DNA of 64,000 nt, from NCBI RefSeq assembly GCF_002878395.1, contig NC_061121.1, positions 45,962,402 to 46,026,401 on the forward strand, read 5' to 3'. Below the pieces are notes generated by a model, which was given only the letters and a program-made list of their open reading frames with translations, was not told the origin of the DNA and did no database searches. The DNA is from Capsicum annuum (lineage: Eukaryota; Streptophyta; Magnoliopsida; Solanales; Solanaceae). Every line of letters starts with the position of its first letter. Within the stretch, counting starts at the first letter, position 1. A program made the translations under genes and the position numbers. Shown here piece after piece: positions 20,324 through 32,738 of the stretch.

Positions 20324-22010
20324 TGTAACGCCCCGAAAATGGGTCCCAGAGCGTCACACGGTGCTTGAGGTTACGAGTAGCCCCAAGCTAACCCTTTGAG
20401 CCATTTTTATTCAGTTCAACACGAATCAATGGGGTTTCCATAAATAACCCTCAAATATCAACAGAGTAATCATCATCCAAGAATAAAAGAATTTCAGAAA
20501 GATAACAAAATACGATTTATTAGTCAACTCCCAACATCTATACTAGTCTGACAAGCCTCTAAGAAAATCAATAAAACCAGTGAGCCACAATAAAACAATT
20601 TCAGTAATATATAAATATACATCGGGAGCCATCATGCTTCCCATCTATCAAAATCAGCCACGTTGTGGATTTCTTTCACACTCGAGTTCAAAACAACTCC
20701 ATTAAGAGCAAAGGCCAAATCATTCAAAATATCTCAAATATTCAACATCAACATGCTTATAACACATACTTTCTCAAAAAACCACAATTTCCAATGGAGA
20801 TTCACTACCCAAATATAAAAATCATGATAAATATCATTCAAGATTCATGCTTTATATCTCCACATATGTAAATTCATCTTTCAAAATCATAAACATCAAG
20901 ATTTCATAATAATTATCATAAGATATGGGTTCATGCTTTAAATTCATAAAAATCAAATAAAAATTATGCCTTTGTAAAGAAAATTATTTTTGGCCACATG
21001 AACAAAAGAGAGTTCTTGTTGAAAACCCCCACATACCTTGAATGATGAACATTAGATCGATACTCATTTTTGAGATGTTAATCGTGCCTTTGAATGATGG
21101 TTCTTGGAGTTTTTGAACTAGGAACTTGAAATCTTGAATAAATTTATAGAGTTAATGGTGAACTTTGGAGGTTCTTGAACTAGGAACTTGGAATCTTGAA
21201 TAAATTTGCAGAATTAATGGTGAACTTTAGAGGTTTTTGAAGTTCGATGTGGGAGCTTAGGGTTTTATTTTTGAGGGAATTTGATGAAATATGACATATA
21301 ATGCTTCTAATAGGCTTTAATAAAGGGTTTGGATGGATTTTGGGTGAGGGGGAGTGACCAAAACGCCCCTAAAAATTAAATAATTCTCGAATCTATTCTT
21401 TGGTGGACTCTTTTGATAGTCTGAAGTAGATCAATCATAAAGTTTTACTCCAATACCCAAATTGGATGAAACTAATTTCATTGGAAAGAGAACTTGCAGA
21501 GCTTTCCGTTGATATATAGTAGATCACCCAGATCATTATGTACGAGGATTTATGATCGTTTGAAGTTGACCTAAAAATTCACTTTTGGTAGGCTGAAGTA
21601 GATTGACCATAACTTTTTCCTCTGATAGATAAATTGGATGAAACCAATTTCATTGGAAAGACGACTCATAGAGCTTTCCGTTGATATATAGTAAATTACC
21701 CAGATTATTATGTACAAGGAGTTATGATTGTTTAAAGTTGGAGAAAAAAATACGCCAGGCCTCAGTACTTTTTCCTGCATGTTTTACTGTTCACTACTAT
21801 TCACGGTTCGATCGGAATGTTCATAACTCGTCGCTTGGGTGTCCGTTTTGGATGATCCACATATCGTTGGAAAGCTTATTTGATAATTTACGCAATGGTC
21901 GGTCATAATCAAAGACATTCCACATGAAAAAATTTATAATTCATTCTAGAGGATAGAACCCAACACGTTTACGCACAAAATTTCAATGAAAAATTTTCTG
22001 GGGTATTATA
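20324..22010 (-). repeat. LTR of element 1 (coding-sense 3' LTR), internally deleted
   Basis: 1687 bp. Compared with its partner it lacks about 660 bp: GTGAGCCA (20580s) joins directly to a AAAACAATTTCAG tail, whereas in the partner these lie at 25854 and 26521. The inner end reads GGTATTATA where CA is expected. Confidence 0.85.
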
Positions 22011-22011
22011 T

Positions 22012-22027
22012 CATCCCCCCCTAGAAA
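22012..22027 (-). other. Polypurine tract of element 1
   Basis: The minus strand reads GTTTCTAGGGGGGATGA directly before the 3' LTR, the expected place for plus-strand priming. Confidence 0.6.
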
Positions 22028-22224
22028 CATTCGTCCTTGAATGACGTTAGACATGCCAATATTAGATAGGGAATAGAGCATACAATTGAAACCATTCGTT
22101 AGACTCATCACCACATCGTTTCTCACTCTGAATGCAACATAGAATGCATAAATTTAAGAAACTACAGCTAAACACATAATAAATGACAGCTGAACTGCTG
22201 CAACTTTTATCAAAAGTGCATGAT

Positions 22225-25200
22225 TTAGGAAAGGACGGTACCTTCGACTTTATCGGAGTTCGTGGAAAATAGGTGTGGGTACTTGGATCGCATATCCACC
22301 TCAGCTTCCCAAGTTGCACCCTCAACAGATTGGTTTCGCCACAACATCTTGACCAAGGGAACTTTTTTATTCCTTAGTCTTCGGACACTGAAATCAAGAA
22401 TCTCAATAGGAATCTCATCAAAAGAAAGATTTTCTTGAATGTTAGCACTCATAGAGGAATCCACTACCACAGCATTGCTAATATGCTTTCTAAGCATGGA
22501 TACATGGAATATTGGATGAACAGAGGACAACTCGGAAGGCAACTCGACCTCATAAGCTACCTTACCAACACGGCTAAGAATTTTGTAAGGACCAACATAA
22601 CAGGGACTAAGCTTCCCCTTCTTTCTGAATCTCTTTACCCCCCTCATGGGTGAAATTTTCAGATACACTAGGTCACCAACTTCAAACTCAAGGTCTCTCC
22701 TTCTAACATTCGCATATGACTTCTGACGAATCTGTGCAATTTTTAACCTTTCCCTAATCAACTTAACTTTTTTCATAGCCTCAAATATCGAATCAGGACC
22801 ACTCACAGCCTCTTCACCCACCTCGAACCAACCTATGGGTGATCTACACTTCCTCCCATATAAGGCTTTAAATGAAGCCATGCCAATATTTGAGTGGAAA
22901 CTGTTATTGTAAGCAAACTCTATCAACGGTAAGTGATCATCCCAACTTCCCTTAAAGTCAAGTGCACAAGCTCTCAACATATCCTCTATGGTCTGGATGG
23001 TCCACTCAGCCTGACCATCGTTCTACGGATGAAAAGCAAAACTCAAAAGCACTTGGGTACAAAGACCCGTCTGAAAAGCTTTCCAAAATTGCGAAGTGAA
23101 CTGAGTACCCTTACTCGAAATGATAGACAAGGGAACTCCATACAGTATGACTAGCTCTCGGATATACAATCTAGCGTAATCCTCAGCAGTATATGAAGTA
23201 TGAACAGGCAAGAAATGAGCAGACTTAGTCAATCTATCAACCACAACCCAAATGGTATCAGGATGGCGTCGGGAAGGAGGTAAACCAATCACGAAGTCCA
23301 TATTTATCTCTTCCCACTTCTAGGTGAGAATACTAAACTCTTGCATCATACCACCAGGTCTTTGGTGTTCAACCTTAACCTGTTGGCATGTTCAACACTT
23401 AGCTACAAACGCTGCTATATCTTTCTTCATGCCACTCCACCAATAGATTTCCTGTAAGTCTTGGTATATCTTGGTGGCACCAGGATGAATAGAATATCAT
23501 ACCCCATGCGCTTTAGCCATAATTCTCTATTTCTAATCATCAACATTCGGGACACACAATCTACCCTGCAATCTCAACACACCATCTCCCCCTTGGGAGA
23601 AAACCTCTACTTTTTGATCCTTGACTGAGTCCTTCAGTCTAACCAAACTAGCATCTAAGTATTGCTTTTCCTTTACTTCCAAAACCAAGGAGGATTCAGA
23701 ACTACTCTAAACCCCTATACTACCTTCAGCAGAGTCAAACAACTTAACCCCTAATCTAGCCAAACGATGTACATCACTAGCCAACTCTTTCTTACCTTCT
23801 ACCACATGCGAAACACTACCCATGGACACTCTACTTTAGGGCATCCGCCATAATATTGGCCTTGTCCGGATGGTACAACACAGTCATATCATAATCCTTT
23901 AGCAATTCTAATGATCGTCTCTGCCTAAGATTCAATTCTCTCTGGGTAAACACATACTGCAGACTTTTATGATCAGTAAAAACATCAAAATGGACACCAT
24001 ACAAATAGTGTCTCCAGATTTTCACAGCAAACACAATAGCAGCCAACTCAAGGTCATGGGTGGGGTAATTTTTATCATGGGGTTTTAACTGTCTACAAGC
24101 ATAAGCTATCACCTTACCCTTCTTGCATCAATACGTAACCCAACCCAACTCTTGAAGCATCACAGTACTCCATAAAACCATCAACACCATCAGGAAAAGT
24201 CAAAATAGGGGCTGAAGTGAGTCGAGTCTTCAACTCCTGAAAACTCTTCTCACAAGATTCGGACCATAAGAACTTCACTTTCTTTTGGGTCAACCGAGTC
24301 ATACGAGACTCTATAGAGGAGAAACCCTCAATAAAACGGCAGTAATAGCCAGCTAAACCTAAGAAACTTCAGATATTAGTCAGAGAAATAGGTCTAGGCC
24401 AATTTCTAACAGCTTCGGTCTTTTGGGGAGCAACTCTAATACCCTTGGAAGAAATGATATGATCCAGAAAAGCAACTGACCTTAGCCAAAACTCACACTT
24501 ACTGAACTTAGCAGACAACTTGTGATCTCTAAGGGTTTATAAGATAGTTCGGAGATGATCAGAATATTCATCCTCACTACGGGAGTACACCAGTATATCA
24601 TCGATGAACACTATGAAAAACATATCCAGATATGGTCTGAACACTCAATTCATGAGGTCCATGAAAGCTGCTGCGGCATTAGTTAACCCAAAAGACATAA
24701 CAAGAAACTCAAAATGGCTATAACGAGTTTGGAAAGCGGTTTTTAGGATGTCACACTCCCTAACTTTGAGTTGATGATAGCCGAAACAAAGGTCTATCTT
24801 TAAGAAATAACTTGCACCTTGCAATTGGTCAAACAAATCATCTAATCTCAGAAGGGGGTACTTGTTTTTGATGGTGACTTTATTCAGTTAGCGGTAATCA
24901 ATGCACATATGCAAAGAGCCATCTTTCTTTCTCACAAACAACACAGGCGCACCCCAAGGAGAAATACTGGGCCTTATGAAACCTTTATCTAGTAGATCTT
25001 TGAGTTGCTCTTTCAACTTCTTAAGTTCTGCAGAGGCCATACGGTAAGGAAGAATAGAAATGGTCTGAGTATCGGGAAGAAGATCAATCCCAAACTCTAT
25101 CTCTCTATCTCTCTATCAGGAGGTATCCCTGGGAGATCAATCGAAAAGACATCAGAAAACTCAATGACGACGTTAACAGACTGGAGAGTTGGAGTCTCAG

Positions 25201-25321
25201 ACTTAGTGTCTTTGACTCTAACCAAATAGTAAATACAACCCTTAGAAATAAGCTTTCTAGCTTTGAGGTAAGAGATAAAATGACTCTTGGGTGACACGGA
25301 ATTCCCATACCACTCAAACAT
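22225..25321 (-). pseudogene. Pol polyprotein of element 1: RT, RNase H, integrase, chromodomain
   Basis: On the minus strand, in order. A protease-RT linker with IPPDREIE (25321-25097). RT, with [16 protein letters not shown] and [15 protein letters not shown] at 24836-24645 and the catalytic FIDD near 24598-24609. RNase H, with [37 protein letters not shown] and [11 protein letters not shown] (24302-23831). An integrase zinc region near 23560-23400. The integrase core, with MDFVIGLPPSRRHPDTIW, VVDRLTKSAHFLPVH and SKGTQFTS (23301-23023), then AYNNSFHSNIG. The GPY motif YVGPYKILSRVGKVAYEV. A chromodomain, with VKMLWRNQSVEGATWEAEVD, ending near 22225. Breaks include a TAA at an expected Gln in YRQLN (near 24890), a TAG at the expected HPQ (near 23025), and frame losses near 23830 and 24113. 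The integrase-chromodomain frame of 251 codons is intact. It would drive reverse transcription and chromatin-directed integration if whole. Confidence 0.85.
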
Positions 25322-25568
25322 GGATGTACCTAAAAATTAAAATTTGACCACTCGGTTCCGACAATCAATAGAGGCATATTTCTGAAAGAGGAGAGCATGA
25401 ATCAATAGCAGAGAGAGACACTTTAAGCACGATAGACTTCTGAAAGAAAGAATCAAACTTTTTCCTAAAACGTCTTGTAGCCTCTTGCTTATAGATGTGG
25501 CACGCTATACACCGGTGATCAAGACTCTACTTAACATGGCTTGTCAGACTCCCTAGGACACCTTAAAA
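25322..25568 (-). other. Deletion junction and leader of element 1
   Basis: Contains the last codons of protease (read on the minus strand) and, above about 25440, the leader with CTATAAGCAAGAGGCTACAA. About 1.5-2 kb of gag and protease seen in element 2 is absent here. There is no other gene. Confidence 0.6.
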
Positions 25569-25586
25569 CCTTAGGCTTTGATACCA
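25569..25586 (-). other. Primer-binding site of element 1 (tRNA-iMet type)
   Basis: The minus strand reads TGGTATCAAAGCCTAAGG four bases after the LTR end. The same site in element 2 reads TGGTATCAGAGCC, the usual complement of the plant initiator methionine tRNA 3' end. Confidence 0.75.
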
Positions 25587-25590
25587 AGTT

Positions 25591-27935
25591 TGTAATGCCC
25601 CAAAAATGGGTCTCAGAGCGTCACACGGTGCTTGAGGCTACGAGTAGCCCCAAGCTAACCCTTTGAGCCATTTTCATTCAGTTCAACACGAATCAACGGG
25701 GTTTCCATAAATAACCCTCAAATATCAATAGAGTAATCATCATCTAAGAATAAAAGAATTTCAGATAGATAACAAAATACGACTTATTAGTCAACTCCCA
25801 ACATCTATACTAGTCTGACAAGCCTTTAAGAAAATCAATAAAACCAGTGAGCCATTGAGACATGCCCCAACTGACTCATACTCAGTTATCAAATATAAAT
25901 AATTTCGTGAAACCAACATCAGACATCACATCCTTGGAACATGACGACTCAACACGGCAGATAATGTAGAACAATGTGCCTGAAGAATCACTGTCGAACC
26001 TGGAATTGAGCACCTAAACCTATATTCTTAGAAAATACAGCCCACATCTGAAGATGTGGGTCAGTACCCCGGAAAGGAATTGAGTATATAGGGGTGCATG
26101 CAGTTTTATAAACATCATCATCATAAATATTTATAAAAAATATGCAGGATGTATAAAAGGCTCACATAGCCCGAAGAAAATCATCATAATCATGAGAGGA
26201 TGAAATAAGTACAATAACACATGTGAGTCATCATATAATTTGTCAATCACTTCCAGTTCATCAAGAATATCAATTCTCACAATGTAAATATCATTTAAAT
26301 CTTTCAAAAGAATAACTTTCACAATTCCACTTTCAAATCACTTCGCCATTCACCATAGACACAAGGAAACACACACACACTGGGAGATCCTATAACGACA
26401 TAAATAATGTGATCTACATGAAGTCCAACGTACAACCCACGTTGAGTGTTATACCTCCCACTCAGTGCTAAAGATTTCTCCCGGACTTAGATCAAATCAT
26501 TTCAAAGACAATCCATAACAAAACAATTTCAGTAATATATAAATATACATCGAGAGCCATCATGCTTTCCATCTATCAAAATCAGCCACGTTGTGGATTT
26601 CTTTCACACTCGAGTTCAAAACAACTCCATTAAGACCAAAAGGTTAAATCATTCAAAATATCTCAAATATTCAACATCAACGTGCTTATAACACACTTTC
26701 TAAAAAAATACAATTTCCAATAGGAATTCACGACCCAAATATCAAAATCATGATAAATATCGTTCAAGATTCATGCTTTATATCTCCACACATGTAAATT
26801 CATCTTTCAAAATCATAAACATCAAGATTTCATAATAATCATCATAAGATATGGGTTCATGCTTCAAATTCGTAAAAATTAAATAAAAATCATGCCTTTG
26901 TAAAGAAAATTACTTTTGGGCACAAGAACGAAAAAGAGTTCTTGTTGAAAAACCCCACATACCTTAAATGATGAACTTTAGATCAATACTCATTTTTGAG
27001 ATATTAATCGTGCCTTTGAATGATGGTTCTTGGAGTTCTTGAACTAGGAACTTGGAATCTTGAATAAATTTGCAGAATTAATGGTGAACTTTGGAGGTTC
27101 TTGAACTAGGAACTTGGAATCTTGAATAAATTTGCAGAATTAATGGAAAACTTTAGAGGTTCTTGAAGTTGGATGTAGGAGCTTAGGGTTTTATTTTTAA
27201 GGGAATTTGATGAAATATGACATATAATGCTTCTAATAGGCTTTAATATAGGGTTTGGATGGATTTTGGGTGAGGGGGAGTGACCGAAACGCCCCTAAAA
27301 ATTAAATAATTCTCGAATCTGTCCTTTGGTGGACTGTTTTGATAGCCTGAAGCAGATCAACCACAACATTTTACTCCGATATCCAAATTGGATGAAACTA
27401 ATTTCATTGGAAAGAGAACTCGCAGAGCTTTCTGTTGATATATAGTAGATCACCCGGATCATTATGTACAAGGATTTTTGATCATTTGAAGTTGACCCAA
27501 AAATTCTCTTTTGATAGGCTGAAATAGATCGACCATAACTTTTTGCTCCGATAGAAAAATCAGATGAAACCAATTTCATTGGAAAGACGACTCGCAGAGA
27601 TTTTCGTTGATACATAGTAGATCACCTAGATCATTATGTACAAGGAGTTATGATCGTTTAAAGTTGGAGCAAAAATACTCCAGGTCTCAGTACTTTTTCC
27701 TGCACGTTTTACTGTTGACTACTATTCACGGTTCGATCGGAATGTTCATAACTCATCGCTCGGGTGTCCGTTTTGGATGATCCACTTATCGTTGGAAATA
27801 TTATTCGATACTCTACACAATGGTGGTTCATAATATAAGACATTCCATATGGAAAAATTTATAATTCATTCTAGAAGATAGAACCCAACACGTTTACGCA
27901 CAAAATTTCAACGAAAAATTTCCCCGGGTATTACA
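25591..27935 (-). repeat. LTR of element 1 (coding-sense 5' LTR), full length
   Basis: 2345 bp, TGTAATGCC to GGTATTACA on the plus strand. Contains the 660-bp segment that its partner lost. It also has two tandem pieces of about 80 bp near 27025-27150 (TTCTTGAACTAGGAACTTGG twice), which the partner has at 21105-21230. Confidence 0.87.
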
Positions 27936-27956
27936 CATGGTCCCACTTTTATTTCT

Positions 27957-27982
27957 TATATATATATATATATATATATATT
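27957..27982. repeat. (TA)n microsatellite
   Basis: A perfect TA run in the middle piece of the Mutator-like element; similar runs lie in its right piece. Confidence 0.85.
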
Positions 27983-28327
27983 TAAGAAAAACCAAACCAT
28001 CTTCTTCATAAACCTACCCCTTTAATTCTCACCCCTCAACCCCACCCCACTCCTTCACCTCTCACCCCTCACCACCTCACCCAGCCTCAATTTACTTTCT
28101 CTTTATTCTAACTCTCCACCTCCACTTTTATTACATTTTATCTATTCCTTCAAGAAATAAAAAAGTGTGTGGAAAGTTATGAATTTTAACACATTTTCAA
28201 AATTTATTATTGAGAAGAAGAAGAAGAAATTAATAACCAATTTATCTTTGTTTTGTTGTTGCTATTGACTTTTTGATCTGATTTTAGTAATGGGTATTCA
28301 ATTTTATTGCTAAATTTATGCTAAAAG

Positions 28328-30673
28328 TATAACGCCCCGAGACTTCACTCTGGGCGTCACACAGTACTTACAACCCCGAAAGAGCACAAGCTAACCCATA
28401 AATGGTACCTGGTATGAGCACTGAATATAATGCTAAAATATATATGAGGAAGAAATCTGAAAATGCCATAAAGTTCTCAAAGTACTGAAATAATAATAAC
28501 TAAGTATAACTAATAATAATATTTGGAAACTGAATAATTGACTATGCTAGTTTGAAAGCCTCTAACTGTATGAATATGGAGTTGATGGGACAAACCCCCA
28601 ACTAACTCTGACTGAAATAACTACTGAACTGCTAAAATACTGAAATGGTAAACCATATCCTCAAAATATGAGGATTCACCACTATAACTGCTACTGATAG
28701 CCTCAGCTGCTAAGTACGATCAAGAACCTGAGCATCCGAACCTATGATATAAGACATCATAACACAAAGAAAGAGTATGTGTCAGTACTTGAAATGTTAT
28801 GGTATGCTAAGTGAGGTAAGGCTGATATACATGGGTTCATTTGCATAAGCTAATAACTGACTGAATGAACATCTTGCAGTAACTGGATGAGAATATATGC
28901 AAAACTGTAACTACTGAACATTCTGAACATGCTATACTGGGCATATAGATATACATCCTATATCTGAGATTATACTGAAACTGAGTGCTGATCCTAATGG
29001 CTGAGTAACTGATAACTAATAGCCATGGTTCTGTAGAACTGACTGAGTTATTTACTGAGTATTAAGATTGAAACTTTAACTATGGGAGTGTTCATCTAAC
29101 CGACATACCCCAGTATAAACTGATTTAGGGTCCAACCTATGACCCCAGTTGGAAGGGTGTTAGCACCTTGCCACGGGATACTAATAAGATTGTGTCAACC
29201 CTAATCTGGCAGGAAGACTCATGAAATATATATATGATTGCATCAACCCTAGTCTGGCTGGAGGAAGACTTACCCTACATTGGCTACATAGTTCTTTAAC
29301 ACAGGGACTGCTACTAAGGTTCAAACCCTCTGCTGGAAGGAATGACCCCATCCCTAGGTTTGCTCAGTATTGAATCCTACTCTCAACTGAATCAACACTG
29401 AACTGGTTACTAGACTGTACTAGGCTTGACTAAACTGACACCGATCGTGTTGACTGACTAATTTGGACTGAGTTCACTGAGTTATATTACATGACTGAGT
29501 ATTACTGTTCATGAACTTTAATAGGACTATTCTACAACTACTGCAACTAAGTAAACAACTAGATTTTGTGTAATAAATACCCGCGGGACTCGATAATATA
29601 ATAGATAAACTCATATCACTACTTTAACAACACAACAATAGGTTACCATGCATGATTTACTCATATGGACATTTTATCAAACACTTGCAAGGCATAGCTT
29701 AAGCATGGGAATAGTTTAAACATATAATTATAGAATGATTTAAATGCTAAAATCACCAAAAGATCACAATGCACAATTCCTTCACTTAGATATTTTGTCA
29801 AATACTTGAGAGGCATAGCCTTGTACATAGGAATGAATGACATATTAATGCATCATGACTACAATAATCAATTCACAATTCAAGGGTTTGACATAAGATC
29901 TACATCAACCGACATACCCATTGATCTATTTTACATGAAACTTATATTTTCTAAACTTTGAAACTCAAATAACTACACAAACATGAGCATAATTCAATTC
30001 ATAACATGGGAATCATAATTCAAGTTTTGAAAAGGGTTCTTGAATTACAAGGGTGGAAAGAAACCCAAGGATGAACACCTAACATACCTGAGTGAAGAAA
30101 TTAGTGAAGATTGTTGGGAATTTCTTGAAAATTGATCTTGAGCTTGATGAACTAGGGTTTATTTCATGAGAGGATTTTGTAAATAATAAATATATTTTGC
30201 CCTTTTGGAAGCTTAATTTCGTGTAGCGGCTGAATTGAGTGAGGTGAAAATGACCTAATTGACCTTGAAAAGTCAGAATTAAGTGAGAAAAATGTGCCTA
30301 GTGATGCAGCAGATGATCCATCGCATCGATGGTGTTGATACAATAGCCGATGTGCCGCATCGATGCTATCAATGTGATAGCCAATGCGGCACATCAAGAT
30401 CGCATTTGCTTGCTATTTGATCATCTAAACATAACTCAAATGACATCCGAAAATCCCAAAACTCACCCAAGATGACCTATTGACATCCCTGATCATGAAT
30501 CAATTTAAAAATTGACAATCCAAGGCCATAAAGATCGTAAATGATTCTATTAAAATATCAAGGCAAAAAATGAGACTAAGTGTCAATACTTAGCTGAAAT
30601 TTTCTTATTTTGGGACCTCTTTTGGCATGCTATGTAGGACTGAATTGAACTAGAACCTTTATGGAGTATTACA
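28328..30673 (-). repeat. LTR of element 2 (coding-sense 3' LTR)
   Basis: 2346 bp, TATAACGCCCC to GGAGTATTACA on the plus strand. The first base pair after the target duplication is TA, not TG. Rich in ACTGAACTGA/CTGAGTTA-type short motifs across 28400-29560. Confidence 0.85.
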
Positions 30674-30688
30674 ATATCTCTCCTTGGG
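30674..30688 (-). other. Polypurine tract of element 2
   Basis: The minus strand reads CCCAAGGAGAGATAT directly before the 3' LTR. Confidence 0.6.
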
Positions 30689-30919
30689 AACATTCATTCT
30701 CAAATGAGACTGATTGAACTAAGAGGAACTAAAGAACTATACTTACACTGGCATGTATAACTAAAGCATGACTAAATTCTGGAGACATGACATGTGACTG
30801 AACTGCTTCATGAATGCATGAATGATATGAGAATGTTATGCAGTTGTAATTGAGTATGGAATATAGTCAATCTAAGAAAGGCTATTACCTTAGGCTGAGT
30901 CTGAGTTTACGGAGAAGAG

Positions 30920-32733
30920 GTGAGGATATTTGGTTTGTATTTATGCTTCTGCTTCTCAAGTAGCTCTCTCAATGGACTGATTCCGCCAAAGAACTTAGAC
31001 CAAAGAAACTTCTTTGTTCCTTAGTCTGCGAATCTAACGATCAAGGATTTATACTAGAACTTCCTCATAAGAGAGACTATTTTGAACATCTACACTCTCT
31101 ATAGGGACTACAACTATTGGTTCACCTATGCACTTCTTTAGCAAGGAGACATGGAACACTGGATGCACTGATGTTAAGTCTGCAGGAAACTCAAGCTTAT
31201 AAGCTATCTTACCGAAACAACTCATAATCCTATAAGGACCAACATATTGGGGACTAAGATTCCCCTTCTTACCAAATCTCTTCACCCCCTTTATGGGTGA
31301 GATTTTCAAATACACATAATCACCAATCTCAAATTTAAGATCTTTCCTTCTCACATCTGTATAAGATTTCTATCGGCTCTGGGCTGTCTTAAGCCTCTCC
31401 CTGATCAACTGTATTTTCTCTCAAGCATCAAACACCAAGTCAAGCCCCACTACCATGGCCTCACTTTCCTAAAACTAACCAATGGGAGATCTACATCTTC
31501 TCCAATAAAGAGCCTTAAACGAAGCCATCTAAATACTGGAATAATAGTTGTTATAATATGCGAACTCAATCAAAGGTAAGTGGTTATCCCAATCACCGTT
31601 AAAGTCAACAACACATGCTCTCAATATATCTTCTAAAGTTTGAATGGTCCTTTCTGCTTAACCATCTATCTGAGGGTGAAAGGCTGTAGTGAGGTGGACT
31701 TAAGTACTAAGACCCTTTTGGAAGGCTTTCCAAAAGTGAGAGGTTAACTATGTACCTCTATCTTAAATGATAAACAACAGGACACCGCGTAGCCTAACTA
31801 ACTCTTTGATATAGAACTTGGCATAGTATTCGGCTGAATAAGAAGTGAACTGGTAAGAAATTGGCTGATTTCATCATCCTGTTCACAATGACCCAAATCG
31901 AATCATGTTATCGACGAGTACGAGCCAAACCTGTCAAGAAATCTATGTTCACTTTCTCCCATTTCCAAGTGGAAATACTAAACTCCTGTATATAGACCCA
32001 CTAGGCTTCTGATGTTCAATATTAACCTGCTGACACATTGAGTAGTTAGCTATAAACTCTACAATATCTCTCTTCATCCCACTCCACTAATAGACTTCCC
32101 ACAAGTCGTGGTATATCTTAGTGGCTCCTGGATGAATAGAGTAACGCGCACCATGTGATTTTTTAAGAATTCCCTGTCTTACACCATCCACACATGGCAC
32201 ACATAGCCTACCATGGCAACACAAAATACTATCTCTCCCTTGGGAGAAAACCTCTACTTTCTGGTATCTGACTGACTCTTTCAGCTTAACTAAATTGGGA
32301 TCTATGTCCTGCTTTTCTTTCACCTCGAATACTAATAAAGACTCCAAACTCTTCTACACCCATACATTACCCTCATTCGAATCAACCAAATGGAAACCTA
32401 GTCTAGCAAAATGATGAACTTCATAAACTAAATTCTTCTTACCATCTTTAACATGAGCAACACTACCCATGGATAACCTACTGAGGGCATCTGCCACTAC
32501 ATTGGCCTTGCTCGGATGATACAAAACACTCATATCATAGTATTAAAACAACTCTAACCACGTTCTCTAATACAAGTTCAAGTCTTTATGAGAAAATACA
32601 TAATGCAGGCTTTTGTGGTCTGTGAATACATTAACATGCACTCTATATGAATAGTGCCTCCAAATCTTTAAGGCAAACACAATAGCTGCTAATTCAAGAT
32701 CATGGGTGGGATAATTTTTTTCATGGGGCTTAA
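30920..32733 (-). pseudogene. Element 2 pol, distal part: RNase H end, integrase, chromodomain
   Basis: The minus strand continues the element 2 polyprotein beyond the element 3 insertion. RNase H remainder near 32733-32470. SLLVFEVKEKQDIDPNLVKL and the zinc-binding stretch SIHPGATKIYHDLWEVY at 32347-32087. A degraded integrase core near 32000-31500 with frameshifts. MRRKDLKFEIGDYVYLKISP, then YVGPYRIMSCFGKIAYKLEF at 31354-31049. Finally a chromodomain with VLWRNQSIERATWEAEA interrupted by stops, ending near 30920. It is dead as a protein. Confidence 0.78.
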
Positions 32734-32738
32734 GCTAT

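Larger units (their letters stand above)
20324..27935 (-). mobile_element. LTR retrotransposon 1, Ty3/gypsy chromovirus, gag deleted
   Basis: CATGG flanks both sides (20319-20323 and 27936-27940). The LTR ends are TGTAACGCC and GGTATTACA. Two LTRs bracket an internal region of 3.6 kb whose coding strand is minus. The iMet primer site and the polypurine tract are both recognisable. Pol with a chromodomain places it in the chromoviruses (Tekay/Del-like). Gag and most of protease are missing: C-terminal protease sequence (YASIDCRNRVVKF near 25370) is joined almost directly to leader sequence near 25440. In the first 260 bases the LTRs differ at about 11 sites, nearly all transitions, so it is the youngest of the three elements in the nest. 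Confidence 0.88.

Noticed and set aside
29661..30397. Minus-strand frames in the LTR of element 2
   Set aside because: The partner LTR has the same sequence at 45853-46543; these are LTR positions without protein homology.
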